A stretch of DNA of 23,716 nt, taken from contig CAKUHB010000036.1 of NCBI GenBank assembly GCA_934655875.1, positions 1 to 23,716 on the forward strand. The letters are read 5' to 3'. A program made the translations under genes and the position numbers. Under the pieces are notes generated by a model. It was not told the DNA's origin. It did no database searches and saw only the letters and a program-made list of their open reading frames with translations. Positions within the stretch are counted from its first letter, which is position 1. Each line of letters begins with the position of its first letter. Source of the stretch: an uncultured Oscillospiraceae bacterium. GTDB taxonomy: Bacteria > Bacillota > Clostridia > Oscillospirales > Oscillospiraceae. Shown one piece after another: positions 15,020-22,044 of the stretch.

Positions 15020-16807
15020 ATGAAACTACGCAAAAGAAAGCGGATTTCCGGCACGCCGAAGCGGAAGCAGCGCGCGCAGAGACTGGCGCTTTTGAAGCAG
15101 TTCCTCCGCGAGCATACGTGGGGCGTGATGATCGCGGGGCTGATCCTTATTGCGGTCGTGCTGTTCATCTTCGTGATCGCCGGTGCGTCGCCGAAATCGG
15201 CGGACGAGCCGCAGATCACGCAGGCGGACACGCCGCGCTATGAGTCGGGCTATATCTGCGCCATTACAACGGAAGTCCCTTATTACGATGAAGATCTCAG
15301 CCAGAGCGGCACCGTCGCGCGCGGGATGGAGGTTACCTATTCGACCGACAAGACCATCCGGCAGGACGGCGTGACCTACTACATGACGTATTTCCCCACG
15401 CTGGGCCACGGCTACGTCTCGGAGGAGAATCTGACGCAGAACGTCCATGACGTGATCGCGGAAAAGACCGTCTATGTCCGCACGCCGCAGAATCTGCGGC
15501 CGGAGAAGGACTCGTATATGCTGGGGTCGCTGGTCGAGCAGGGGACGGAGCTGCGGGTGCTGGACTATGAGGGGACGACGAACGGCGTCGTCGACCTGTA
15601 TAAGGTCTCCTATCAGGGCGAGACCGGCTACATCAGCGGCCAGTACGTCGCGACCACGCTGGAAGCAGCAAACGAGGTCTATGACCGCTTCGGCGTCTAC
15701 GCCATCCACGCCGGCCGCGGCGACAAGTGGGGCGGCGGCGACGCGGAAAGTCTGGACTATTATCCGCGCACAAAGGCCGATTTTGCGGATAACCCGATGC
15801 CGGATCCCTGCTACGCGATCTACCTGACCTGTGACCCGGCTGTGCTGGGCGATATTGACAAGTACATCGAATACGCAAAGTCCACGAAGATCAACGCCTT
15901 TGTCGTCAACATCATGGACGGCACGTCCATCGGCTATAACTCGCCCGTGTACGAGGAATACTCCCCGACGGCGTACCAGTATGCGAACAACACAGTCGAG
16001 GAATATCAGGCCGTCATCCAGAAGATCAAGGACGCGGGCTTCTATGTGATCGGCCGTCTGACCACGTTCAATGACTCCTTCTTCTGCCAGGATCATCCGG
16101 AATACGCCATTGCGGACGGCGCGGGCGATCCGCTGTACGTCGCGGCGAGCTACTGGCCGAGCGCGTTCTGCCGGTATGTGTGGGAGTATAAGGTCGCGCT
16201 CGCCATCGACGCGGTCGAGACCATGGGCTTCAACGAGATCCAGTTCGACTATGTCCGCTTCCCGGACGGCACGGGCGGATATGAGGAAGACGGCAATATC
16301 GACTTCCGCAACGAATATGACGAGACCAAGGCGCAGGCCATCCAGCGCTTTCTGATGTACGCGACGGACATTCTGCACGAATACAGCGTCTATGTCGGCG
16401 CAGACGTCTTCGGCGAGACGAGCGGCAATTACGTGACGGCCTACGGCCAGTACTGGCCGGCGATCAGCAACGTGGCCGACGTCATTTCCGGCATGCCGTA
16501 CCCGGATCATTTTGCGCAGAACGGCACGTACCGGCCGTGGGAGCATCCGTATGAGACGATGGTCGATTGGGCGGAATCCGCGGCCAAGCGGCAGGCGGAG
16601 ACACCGACACCTGCCATCGCGCGCACCTGGATCCAGGCCTATGACGCCATCCGCCCGCCGTACAACAGCTACGGCGCGCAGGAGGTCGCCGACGAGATCC
16701 GCGCGCTGTCCGAGCAGGGCCTGACCGGCGGCTTCATGGCGTGGAACGCGTCGTGCAGTCTCAAGAAGCTCGAAGAGCTCCGCCCGGCCTATGAAGCGCT
16801 GGAGTAA
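15020..16807 (+). CDS. Membrane-anchored SH3 plus putative glycoside hydrolase (DUF4015/PF13200) protein
   Basis: A 595-residue extracytoplasmic protein. The N-terminus is highly basic (MKLRKRKRISGTPKRKQR), then one transmembrane span (about 34-55), so the bulk faces outward. Two bacterial SH3-like modules follow (about 76-140 with GYVSEENL, and 148-213 with GYISGQYV), usually used to bind cell wall. The C-terminal ~330 residues form a TIM-barrel-like putative glycosidase of the DUF4015 type, with AIYLTCDP, KINAFVVNIMDG, FYVIGRLTTF, NEIQFDYVRFPDG (405-417, the family hallmark) and VGADVFGET. Probable acidic catalytic residues are Asp410 and Asp/Glu in VGADVFGE, by inference. ATG 15020 has the SD GGGAG; a TTG at 15008 overlaps it. 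Substrate unknown; a wall or surface polysaccharide is likely. Confidence 0.88.
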   Translation: MKLRKRKRISGTPKRKQRAQRLALLKQFLREHTWGVMIAGLILIAVVLFIFVIAGASPKSADEPQITQADTPRYESGYICAITTEVPYYDEDLSQSGTVARGMEVTYSTDKTIRQDGVTYYMTYFPTLGHGYVSEENLTQNVHDVIAEKTVYVRTPQNLRPEKDSYMLGSLVEQGTELRVLDYEGTTNGVVDLYKVSYQGETGYISGQYVATTLEAANEVYDRFGVYAIHAGRGDKWGGGDAESLDYYPRTKADFADNPMPDPCYAIYLTCDPAVLGDIDKYIEYAKSTKINAFVVNIMDGTSIGYNSPVYEEYSPTAYQYANNTVEEYQAVIQKIKDAGFYVIGRLTTFNDSFFCQDHPEYAIADGAGDPLYVAASYWPSAFCRYVWEYKVALAIDAVETMGFNEIQFDYVRFPDGTGGYEEDGNIDFRNEYDETKAQAIQRFLMYATDILHEYSVYVGADVFGETSGNYVTAYGQYWPAISNVADVISGMPYPDHFAQNGTYRPWEHPYETMVDWAESAAKRQAETPTPAIARTWIQAYDAIRPPYNSYGAQEVADEIRALSEQGLTGGFMAWNASCSLKKLEELRPAYEALE

Positions 16808-16876
16808 GCGCGGCATGAACGCTAAAAGGCATCCGCATTCACAAGCAGCAAAAAGTTTTTGCTCTGCTGTATAATG

Positions 16877-16912
16877 AAAGCGCGGCGCTCCCGTATGGGA
16901 GCGCCGCGCTTT
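16877..16912. terminator. Long perfect hairpin, probable terminator
   Basis: A perfect 16-bp stem (16877-16892 with 16897-16912), loop GTAT, very GC-rich in the centre and closed by AAA/TTT. It lies 70 nt after the glycosidase-like gene. The T run is only three long on either strand, so termination efficiency is uncertain, but the position fits. Confidence 0.65.
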
Positions 16913-16968
16913 CCAACATGTCGAAAGAGTTCGATTTTCGCGAAGCAGTATGAGACATGTACCGCCCA

Positions 16969-17074
16969 TGTAGGGGCCGATGCCCACATCGGCCCGGAAA
17001 AGGGTACGAATTTGCCGTAAACTTTCGTAAAAACAGCCTGTTCTGCCGGGACGATGTAGGCATCGTCCCCTACA
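16969..17074. repeat. Second palindromic MITE-like element with TGTAGGGG ends
   Basis: Two 28-nt arms in inverted orientation (16969-16996 and 17047-17074) match at 25 of 28 positions. Each arm also folds on itself: GGGCCGATG/CATCGGCCC on the left and GGGACGATG/CATCGTCCC on the right, both perfect 9-bp stems. Two of the three differences between arms are a compensating C-G to A-T change inside that stem. The ~50-bp centre has no coding content. TGTAGGGG-ended elements are, from memory, abundant in gut Clostridia. Confidence 0.8.
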
Positions 17075-17181
17075 AGCAAACCAGAGAATCTTCGGCAAAA
17101 AATGAGCACGAATGTTTTTTGACAGTCTAGGGTTTTCCATATATCCCTGAAAGGAAACAAAGGAAAAGTTTCCGCCGGGGC

Positions 17182-17210
17182 TTGACAAATGGAAGGAAAT
17201 ACGCTATTAT
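17182..17210 (+). promoter_or_regulatory. Sigma-A promoter for metY
   Basis: Perfect TTGACA (17182-17187), 17-nt spacer, TATTAT (17205-17210). The predicted start is near 17217, about 180 nt before the coding region, leaving a long leader. Confidence 0.88.
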
Positions 17211-17215
17211 ACACC

Positions 17216-17232
17216 TACCTACTAACTAGGTA
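17216..17232 (+). promoter_or_regulatory. Dyad at the metY transcription start, candidate operator
   Basis: TACCTA (17216-17221), CTAAC, TAGGTA (17227-17232): a perfect 6-bp inverted repeat with a 5-nt centre, placed at the predicted +1. Geometry suits a dimeric repressor; an Rrf2/CymR-type sulfur regulator is one guess, not shown by sequence. Confidence 0.5.
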
Positions 17233-17266
17233 AGCTTTAAGAAACCAACCACAGGGGGCCTGCCGC

Positions 17267-17323
17267 ATGAACCGGATCTTTCTGATACTTCTGCGCGCGA
17301 ATTTCAGATGCGGACGAATGTGA
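17267..17323 (+). CDS. Possible 18-residue leader peptide upstream of metY
   Basis: ATG 17267 to TGA 17321-17323 encodes MNRIFLILLRANFRCGRM. A G-rich stretch (AGGGGG, 17252-17257) could serve as SD, with a 9-nt spacing. The Cys codon and the final Met codon fall inside the leader stem-loop (17299-17378), as expected for a leader-peptide attenuator of a sulfur amino-acid gene, but chance is possible for such a short frame. Confidence 0.35.
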   Translation: MNRIFLILLRANFRCGRM

Positions 17324-17378
17324 CGCTGCACATGCGTTTCATACATCCATCCGTCAACTGTATCAACATCTGAAATTC
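17299..17378 (+). promoter_or_regulatory. Structured leader RNA immediately before the metY ribosome-binding site
   Basis: A perfect 12-bp long-range helix, GAATTTCAGATG (17299-17310) with CATCTGAAATTC (17367-17378), encloses a second helix (17311-17320 with 17344-17353, 8 of 10 pairs) and an apical hairpin ACGC/GCGT (17323-17326 with 17334-17337, 7-nt loop). A 13-nt bulge (17354-17366) sits on the 3' side. The helix ends 2 nt before the metY SD (AAGAGG). I see no S-box or SAM-II consensus and no T-box AGGGTGG element. Confidence 0.55.
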
Positions 17379-17395
17379 AAGAAAGAGGTATTGTT

Positions 17396-18682
17396 ATGAG
17401 CAAGTATAAATTTGAGACCCTTCAGCTTCATGTCGGTCAGGAGCAGGCTGACCCCGTTACGGACGCAAGAGCCGTTCCCATCTACGCCAGCACGTCCTAC
17501 GTCTTCCACAATTCCCAGCACGCAGCGGATCGCTTCGCGCTGAAGGACGCGGGCAATATCTATGGCCGTCTGACGAACCCGACCGAATCGGTCTTCGAGC
17601 AGCGCATCGCCGCGCTGGAGGGCGGCGCAGCTGCGCTGGCTGTCGCGTCCGGCGCAGCTGCCATTAACTACACGCTCCTCGCGCTGGCCAAGGCCGGCGA
17701 GCACATCGTTGCATCCAAGACCATCTACGGCGGCACCTACAACCTGCTGGCGCATACGCTGCCGCTCTCGTCCGGCATTTCGGCCACGTTCGTCGACCCG
17801 GACGTCGAAGGCTCGTTTGAAGCCGCTATCCAACCCAATACCAAGGCGCTGTACGTCGAGACCCTCGGCAATCCGAACTCCAACATCATCGACATCGAGA
17901 AGCTCGCCAAAATCGCCCACAAGCATGGCCTGCCCCTCGTGGTGGACAATACGTTCGCAACGCCATATCTGGTCCGCCCGATCGAATACGGGGCTGATAT
18001 CGTCGTCCATTCGGCCACGAAGTTCATCGGCGGCCACGGCACGGCCATCGGCGGCGTGATCATCGACGGCGGCACGTTCGACTGGAAGGCGTCCGGCCGC
18101 TATCCGTGGATCTCGGAGCCGAACCCCAGCTACCACGGCGTATCGTTTGCCGAAGCGGCGGGCCCCGCCGCGTTTGCAACCTATATCCGCGCGATCCTCC
18201 TGCGTGATACCGGCGCGACGCTTTCTCCGTTCCACGCGTTCATCTTCCTGCAAGGGCTGGAAACGCTGTCGCTGCGGGTCGAGCGCCATGTGTCCAACGC
18301 GCTGAAGATCGTGGAATATCTGAACAATCATCCGCAGGTCGAAGCCGTGCACCATCCGTCGCTCGCCAGCGAGCCGAGCCATGGTCTGTATCAGAAGTAT
18401 TTCCCGAACGGCGGCGGCTCCATCTTCACCTTTGAGATCAAGGGCGACGCCAAAACGGCGCAGAAATTCATCGACCATCTGGAGATCTTCTCCCTGCTTG
18501 CCAATGTGGCAGACGTCAAGTCGCTCGTCATCCATCCGGCCAGCACGACGCATTCGCAGCTGAACGAGGAAGAACTGCTCGATCAGGGCATCAAGCCCAA
18601 CACCATCCGCCTGTCCATCGGCATTGAGAACGTGGACGATCTGATCGCCGCGCTTGACCAGGCGTTTGCGGCAGTCAAGTAA
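17396..18682 (+). CDS. metY: O-acetylhomoserine sulfhydrylase (aminocarboxypropyltransferase), PLP-dependent
   Basis: Makes homocysteine from O-acetylhomoserine and sulfide (or uses methanethiol to make methionine directly). It is a Cys/Met-metabolism PLP enzyme, 428 residues, the usual MetY length and longer than MetB/MetC at about 380-400. Visible features are FETLQLHVGQ at the start, the YGRLTNPT phosphate/substrate block (56-63), SGAAA (85-89), DNTFATPYL (184-192), the PLP lysine in HSATKFIGGHGT (Lys209), and the long MetY-type insert around SYHGVSFAEAAGPAAFATYIR. SD AAAGAGG (17382-17388) precedes the ATG. It is monocistronic, with its own promoter, dyad, structured leader and terminator, so it appears individually regulated. 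Confidence 0.95.
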   Translation: MSKYKFETLQLHVGQEQADPVTDARAVPIYASTSYVFHNSQHAADRFALKDAGNIYGRLTNPTESVFEQRIAALEGGAAALAVASGAAAINYTLLALAKAGEHIVASKTIYGGTYNLLAHTLPLSSGISATFVDPDVEGSFEAAIQPNTKALYVETLGNPNSNIIDIEKLAKIAHKHGLPLVVDNTFATPYLVRPIEYGADIVVHSATKFIGGHGTAIGGVIIDGGTFDWKASGRYPWISEPNPSYHGVSFAEAAGPAAFATYIRAILLRDTGATLSPFHAFIFLQGLETLSLRVERHVSNALKIVEYLNNHPQVEAVHHPSLASEPSHGLYQKYFPNGGGSIFTFEIKGDAKTAQKFIDHLEIFSLLANVADVKSLVIHPASTTHSQLNEEELLDQGIKPNTIRLSIGIENVDDLIAALDQAFAAVK

Positions 18683-18718
18683 ATAAAAATCAGCCTGACG
18701 GGAAGACCGTCAGGCTGA
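18682..18718 (-). terminator. Leftward terminator for the EamA gene
   Basis: Perfect 12-bp stem (18690-18701 with 18707-18718), loop GAAGA. Read leftward it is followed by TTTTTATTT, a good terminator for the EamA transcript. Read rightward there is no adjacent T tract. Confidence 0.85.
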
Positions 18719-18731
18719 AATCCTCTCTTTT

Positions 18732-18766
18732 CCGGGGCGCAGACAAGGTTCTGCGTCCCGGTTTTT
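18732..18766 (+). terminator. Rightward terminator for metY
   Basis: 12-bp stem with one G-T pair (18732-18743 with 18750-18761), loop of six, then TTTTT (18762-18766). It overlaps the last codon of the convergent EamA gene. Confidence 0.88.
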
Positions 18767-19667
18767 ATGCCGGTTTCCGGGCGGCGCGGCGGTCGAGAAG
18801 ATCGCTCAGAACCGTTGCGCCGAGAACCAGAACTGCGCCGATGATGCCGAAGACGCTCAGCTTCTCATGCAGCACGAGCGCCGAAAGGAGCAGCGCCGTA
18901 ATTGGATCCAGATAGCTCATCAGCGCGACTGTCTGTGCCGGGAGCCTGCCCATGGCGCCGAAATACATGGCATACGGCAGCCCCGTGTGGACGATCGAGA
19001 CGACCAGCAGCAGAAGCACGGAGTGGGTCTCCAGCTGCACGGAAGCCAGCTCGCCGGTCACGAGCAGATAGGGGATCATGACCGCGCCCGCCGCACCCAG
19101 CTGGACGATCGTCGTGTCAAAGGCGTTCAGCGCACTGAGCTTTTTCGTGATGACCATGACGCTCGCGTACAAAACGGCTGCGCCCAGCCCCAGCGCGATC
19201 CCCGTGCCGGTTCCGACCGGGAGCGCGCCGCCGTCCAGCACGCCGGAGACAAGCACCATGCCAAGAACCGCCAGCGCGACGCAGAAGATTTTGCCGCCCG
19301 TCATTTTTTCTCCGAACAGAAACGGCGAAACGGCGATCAGCAGGATCGGCGCCATGTAATAGCAGAGCGTTGCGGCGGCGACGGTCGTATAGCGGTAGGC
19401 CTCAAACAGCAGCATCCAGTTGAAGCCGATCATCCCGCCGGACAGAAGCAGCAGCCAGAGCTTTGGCCGCAGCGCGGCCCAGTCCGGCTTCCGGCCGCGC
19501 AGACATTGCATCAGCAGAAGAAACACGCAGCCGAGCAGCCCGCGGCAGCAGGAGATGGCCGCGCTTGGCAGATCAATGAGCCGCCGCAGAAGACCGATGG
19601 TGCCGAAAATGACCATCGCCGCGGCCAGCGTGAGCTTGGTCTGTGCGTCAGAGGTGTGCGTTTTCAT
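18765..19667 (-). CDS. EamA/DMT-family transporter
   Basis: Drug/metabolite transporter superfamily permease, 300 residues with about ten hydrophobic spans arranged as two EamA repeats (residues ~10-143 and ~157-290). Typical blocks are VIFGTIGLLRRLIDLPSAAISCCRGLLG, WMLLFEAYRYTTVAAATLCYYMAPILLI at the end of repeat one, and AMGRLPAQTVALMSYLDPITALLLSALVLHEKL at the end of repeat two. Such proteins export or import amino acids, nucleosides or other small molecules; substrate cannot be read from sequence. The start ATG is 6 nt after the stop of the upstream GH25 gene and its SD (AGGAAG) lies in that gene's 3' end, so the two are cotranscribed. Confidence 0.93.
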   Translation of the reverse strand: MKTHTSDAQTKLTLAAAMVIFGTIGLLRRLIDLPSAAISCCRGLLGCVFLLLMQCLRGRKPDWAALRPKLWLLLLSGGMIGFNWMLLFEAYRYTTVAAATLCYYMAPILLIAVSPFLFGEKMTGGKIFCVALAVLGMVLVSGVLDGGALPVGTGTGIALGLGAAVLYASVMVITKKLSALNAFDTTIVQLGAAGAVMIPYLLVTGELASVQLETHSVLLLLVVSIVHTGLPYAMYFGAMGRLPAQTVALMSYLDPITALLLSALVLHEKLSVFGIIGAVLVLGATVLSDLLDRRAARKPA

Positions 19668-19673
19668 AGCGGG

Positions 19674-20564
19674 TTACTTCCTGATAAAAGCAAGATTCAG
19701 GTCGACGTCAGTATCAATGCCGTCGACACGGCCGTCGCAGGCATACTGCCAGAGATCGAACCGGTAGGTGAAGGTGGGGGTATCGTTGTATTCCGCCAGC
19801 CAGAAGGTGTAGCTGTCAAGACTCGGCAGATGCAGCTCCTCATAGCCCAGCTGCTGGTTAAAATAGAGCCCGGCGGAATAGCCTGCCTGCGTGATGGCCG
19901 AGCAGAACGCGTCCGTAACAGCCGTCAGCGTGGCAAGATCCATCTCGTCGCTGCGCGCGTCGGCCCCGATCTTCTCCCAGTCGAAAAAGACCGGATACGC
20001 CAGCTGATAGCCGGAGATATGATCGAGCACAAATTGTGCTTCCTCGCGCGCCTCCTGCTCGTCGACGGCCTGCGAGAAGAAGTAGACGCCGACCTCAAGC
20101 CCCGCGTCGATCGCGCCGTCGAGATTCTGCTGGAAATAGGCGTCCTCCTGAATGGAACCCTCGGTATAGCCGCGGTAGCCGACGCGCAGAATGGCAAATT
20201 CCACGCCGCTGGCCGCGACGGCCTGCCAGTCGATCTCCTGCTGGTGCGCGGAGACGTCAATGCCAAACTGGCTGGTCATGGTATCGCTCTCGTAGCGGAG
20301 GAATCCACCGTCACGGGTAAAGCAGTTGGGGTCATATGTAGGATCGGACGCCGCGGGCTCCTGTACGGGATCGGCGGACGGCTGAGGATCCTGCACCTCT
20401 TCGACCGGATCCGGATCTCTGGCGCTGACGGTCGCGTCGGCGCCGTAATGGAACAGCCGCTCGGCCAGCGCGGCCAGACCCCAGAGGATCAGCACCGCCA
20501 GCAGCACGAATAGAAAAATCATCAGCCGCCGTGAGCGTCTTGCACGTTTACTTGCCTGCCGCAT
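19674..20564 (-). CDS. GH25 family lysozyme (N-acetylmuramidase), membrane-anchored
   Basis: A 296-residue predicted muramidase cutting MurNAc-GlcNAc bonds of peptidoglycan. It has a basic N-terminus (MRQASKRARRSRR), one membrane span (14-33), a Pro/Asp/Glu-rich linker (about 44-80) and a GH25 barrel from residue ~98. Catalytic-site features are FGIDVSAHQQEIDW (Asp103), AILRVGYRG, GVYFFSQA, the paired acids PVFFDWE (Asp195, Glu197), and LWQYACDGRVDGIDTDVDLN at the end. No cell-wall-binding repeats; the membrane anchor probably replaces them. AAAGGAG lies seven bases before the ATG on the minus strand. It is the first gene of a leftward pair with the EamA transporter, divergent from the CapA-like gene. 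Confidence 0.94.
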   Translation of the reverse strand: MRQASKRARRSRRLMIFLFVLLAVLILWGLAALAERLFHYGADATVSARDPDPVEEVQDPQPSADPVQEPAASDPTYDPNCFTRDGGFLRYESDTMTSQFGIDVSAHQQEIDWQAVAASGVEFAILRVGYRGYTEGSIQEDAYFQQNLDGAIDAGLEVGVYFFSQAVDEQEAREEAQFVLDHISGYQLAYPVFFDWEKIGADARSDEMDLATLTAVTDAFCSAITQAGYSAGLYFNQQLGYEELHLPSLDSYTFWLAEYNDTPTFTYRFDLWQYACDGRVDGIDTDVDLNLAFIRK

Positions 20565-20595
20565 GATTTGCTCCTTTGGTACAAAATAATATCAA

Positions 20596-20624
20596 ATTAT
20601 ATCACAGCTCGCCGAAAAAGCCAA
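20596..20624 (-). promoter_or_regulatory. Promoter for the GH25-EamA operon
   Basis: On the minus strand TTGGCT (complement 20619-20624), 17 nt, TATAAT (complement 20596-20601), with an extended -10 TGA directly before it. The start codon is about 32 nt downstream. Confidence 0.75.
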
Positions 20625-20650
20625 GAAGCTCTTTCCCGTCGGCCGGAGTC

Positions 20651-20679
20651 TTGTTATTTGGAAGAAACTATGATAAAAT
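20651..20679 (+). promoter_or_regulatory. Promoter for the CapA-HAD operon
   Basis: TTGTTA (20651-20656), 17 nt, TAAAAT (20674-20679) with TGA just before the -10 hexamer. It is divergent from the GH25 promoter; the two -35 boxes are 26 nt apart. Confidence 0.65.
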
Positions 20680-20710
20680 ATATTGATATTCCGCCAAAGG
20701 AGGCGTATGC

Positions 20711-22018
20711 ATGGAAAATACGGAACGCAGACAGAACGAAGAGCTGCTGGAAGCACGCCGGCTGCGCAGGCTGGAGCAGAAGCGCAAGCTCCTGATGCGC
20801 CAGCGCGTGCTGGCGGTCGTTCTGCTGGTGATTTTTATTTTATCGCTTATCCTGATCCTGCGCGGCTGCCGCAATCGCCGTGAGCATCCGGAGCTTTACG
20901 CAAAGAGCCAGGATTCCTTCCAGGTGGACACCGAGCCGGATACCGTCGTCAACATTGCCGCGGTCGGCGATATCACCATCACGGACGAGCTGCTGGCCGA
21001 CGCGAAAAAGCCGGACGGGAGCTATCAGTTCGCGGAGAATTTCGCCGCCGTTTCCGGCTATACGATCTCGGCGGATCTGACGATCGGCAATCTGGAATGC
21101 AATTTCTGCGGTGAGCCGTATGCCGGAAAGCCGGATTACCGCGCGCCGGATACGCTTGCGCAGACGCTCTCGACCATCGGCTTTGACCTGTTGCAGACGG
21201 CCAATACCTGCTCCATCCAGAACGGCCTGTCCGGCCTGCAAAGCACCATCGACACGCTGACGAACGCCGGGATCGACCATGCCGGCACCTACGCCAACGC
21301 GGCGGAGCGCGCCGCAAATAACGGCGTGATCCTCAAAACGGTCAGCGGGCTGAAGGTTGCGATCGTCGCCTATACCAAGGGGCTCGGCGGCCTACAGCTG
21401 CCGGAGGGCGCAGAGTATGCGGTGAACCTTCTGTATAAGGATTACAGCACAGACTATGAGCAGCTGGACACCGCTGCCATCCTCAATTCCATCGACGCGG
21501 CGAAGGAACTCAAGCCGGATATCATCCTCGTCATGCTCCACTGGGGCAGCGAAGCAACGCTGGATGTCACCAGCTCCCAGCAGACGCTGGCCAAGCGCCT
21601 GTTTGAGCGCGGCGCGGACGCGATCATCGGCTCGCACAGCCATCTGGTCGGCAAAATGGAGACGATGGATGTCAAAACAGACGACGGCAAGGATAAGACC
21701 TGCTTTGTTGCCTATAGTCTCGGAAACTTCTTCTCCAGCCTGAACAGCTCCTATGCGTCCGGCTGCGAGGAATCGGTCATTCTCAATCTGCAATTCACCA
21801 AAAACGGCGAAACCGGCGAGACCAGCCTGACCGGCGTCAGCTACACGCCGCTCTATATCATGGACAGCGGCACCGACGCCGACGGCAGCCGCTATGAGAT
21901 CCTCCCGATCCGGACGGCGATCGCGTCCGGCCTTTTCCCGGGAAAAACGGAAACACTGACCAACGCCATCAGCCGTCTGCGGACGCGGACGGAGTCCGAT
22001 TTTGACTCGGGTAAGTAA
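20711..22018 (+). CDS. CapA-family (poly-gamma-glutamate synthesis-like) membrane-anchored protein
   Basis: A 435-residue protein of the CapA/PgsA family, metallophosphatase-fold proteins associated with capsule or polyglutamate export. The N-terminal ~30 residues are charged and probably helical (ERRQNEELLEARRLRRLEQKRKL), followed by one membrane span (33-50), so the enzyme domain is outside. Family blocks are IAAVGDITI (Gly86-Asp87), ADLTIGNLE (127-129), HWGSE (277-281), IIGSHSHLV (305-313) and YSLGNFFSS (335-343). SD AAAGGAGG directly upstream fixes ATG 20711. No capB/capC or pgsB/pgsC is near, so a role in polyglutamate is not supported by context; many gut Firmicutes carry orphan CapA proteins. 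The HAD gene follows after 26 nt. Confidence 0.92.
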   Translation: MENTERRQNEELLEARRLRRLEQKRKLLMRQRVLAVVLLVIFILSLILILRGCRNRREHPELYAKSQDSFQVDTEPDTVVNIAAVGDITITDELLADAKKPDGSYQFAENFAAVSGYTISADLTIGNLECNFCGEPYAGKPDYRAPDTLAQTLSTIGFDLLQTANTCSIQNGLSGLQSTIDTLTNAGIDHAGTYANAAERAANNGVILKTVSGLKVAIVAYTKGLGGLQLPEGAEYAVNLLYKDYSTDYEQLDTAAILNSIDAAKELKPDIILVMLHWGSEATLDVTSSQQTLAKRLFERGADAIIGSHSHLVGKMETMDVKTDDGKDKTCFVAYSLGNFFSSLNSSYASGCEESVILNLQFTKNGETGETSLTGVSYTPLYIMDSGTDADGSRYEILPIRTAIASGLFPGKTETLTNAISRLRTRTESDFDSGK

Positions 22019-22044
22019 TGCACTTGTAAAGGAGAGGCCTGCCG

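Larger units (their letters stand above)
16808..17181. other. Intergenic region with hairpins and a repeat, no gene
   Basis: No plausible gene lies between the glycosidase-like gene and the metY promoter. Contents are a weak A/T-rich hairpin (16847-16863), a TATAAT at 16870-16875 lacking a -35, the 16-bp hairpin at 16877-16912, and the repeat at 16969-17074. There is also a second TTGACA (17119-17124) with a poor -10, and an inverted repeat GGAAAC / GTTTCC (17153-17158 and 17168-17173) just upstream of the metY -35. Confidence 0.7.

Noticed and set aside
14794..15231. N-terminal extension of the DUF554 protein
   Set aside because: In-frame but covers the divergent promoter region and the start of the opposite gene; the internal ATG at 14793 has an SD and the family N-terminus.
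13866..17074. CRISPR array
   Set aside because: The repeats are single inverted pairs, of two unrelated types, without regular spacers or cas genes.
15026..17188. 720-codon minus-strand frame
   Set aside because: Antisense to the SH3/glycosidase-like gene and runs through the intergenic repeat; no recognisable domain.
17211..17395. SAM riboswitch or T-box upstream of metY
   Set aside because: The expected conserved blocks (S-box GGCCC region, T-box AGGGTGG sequence) are not visible; reported instead as an unclassified structured leader.
18867..20513. 548-codon plus-strand frame
   Set aside because: Antisense to the EamA and GH25 genes and spans both; those have clear motifs on the minus strand.
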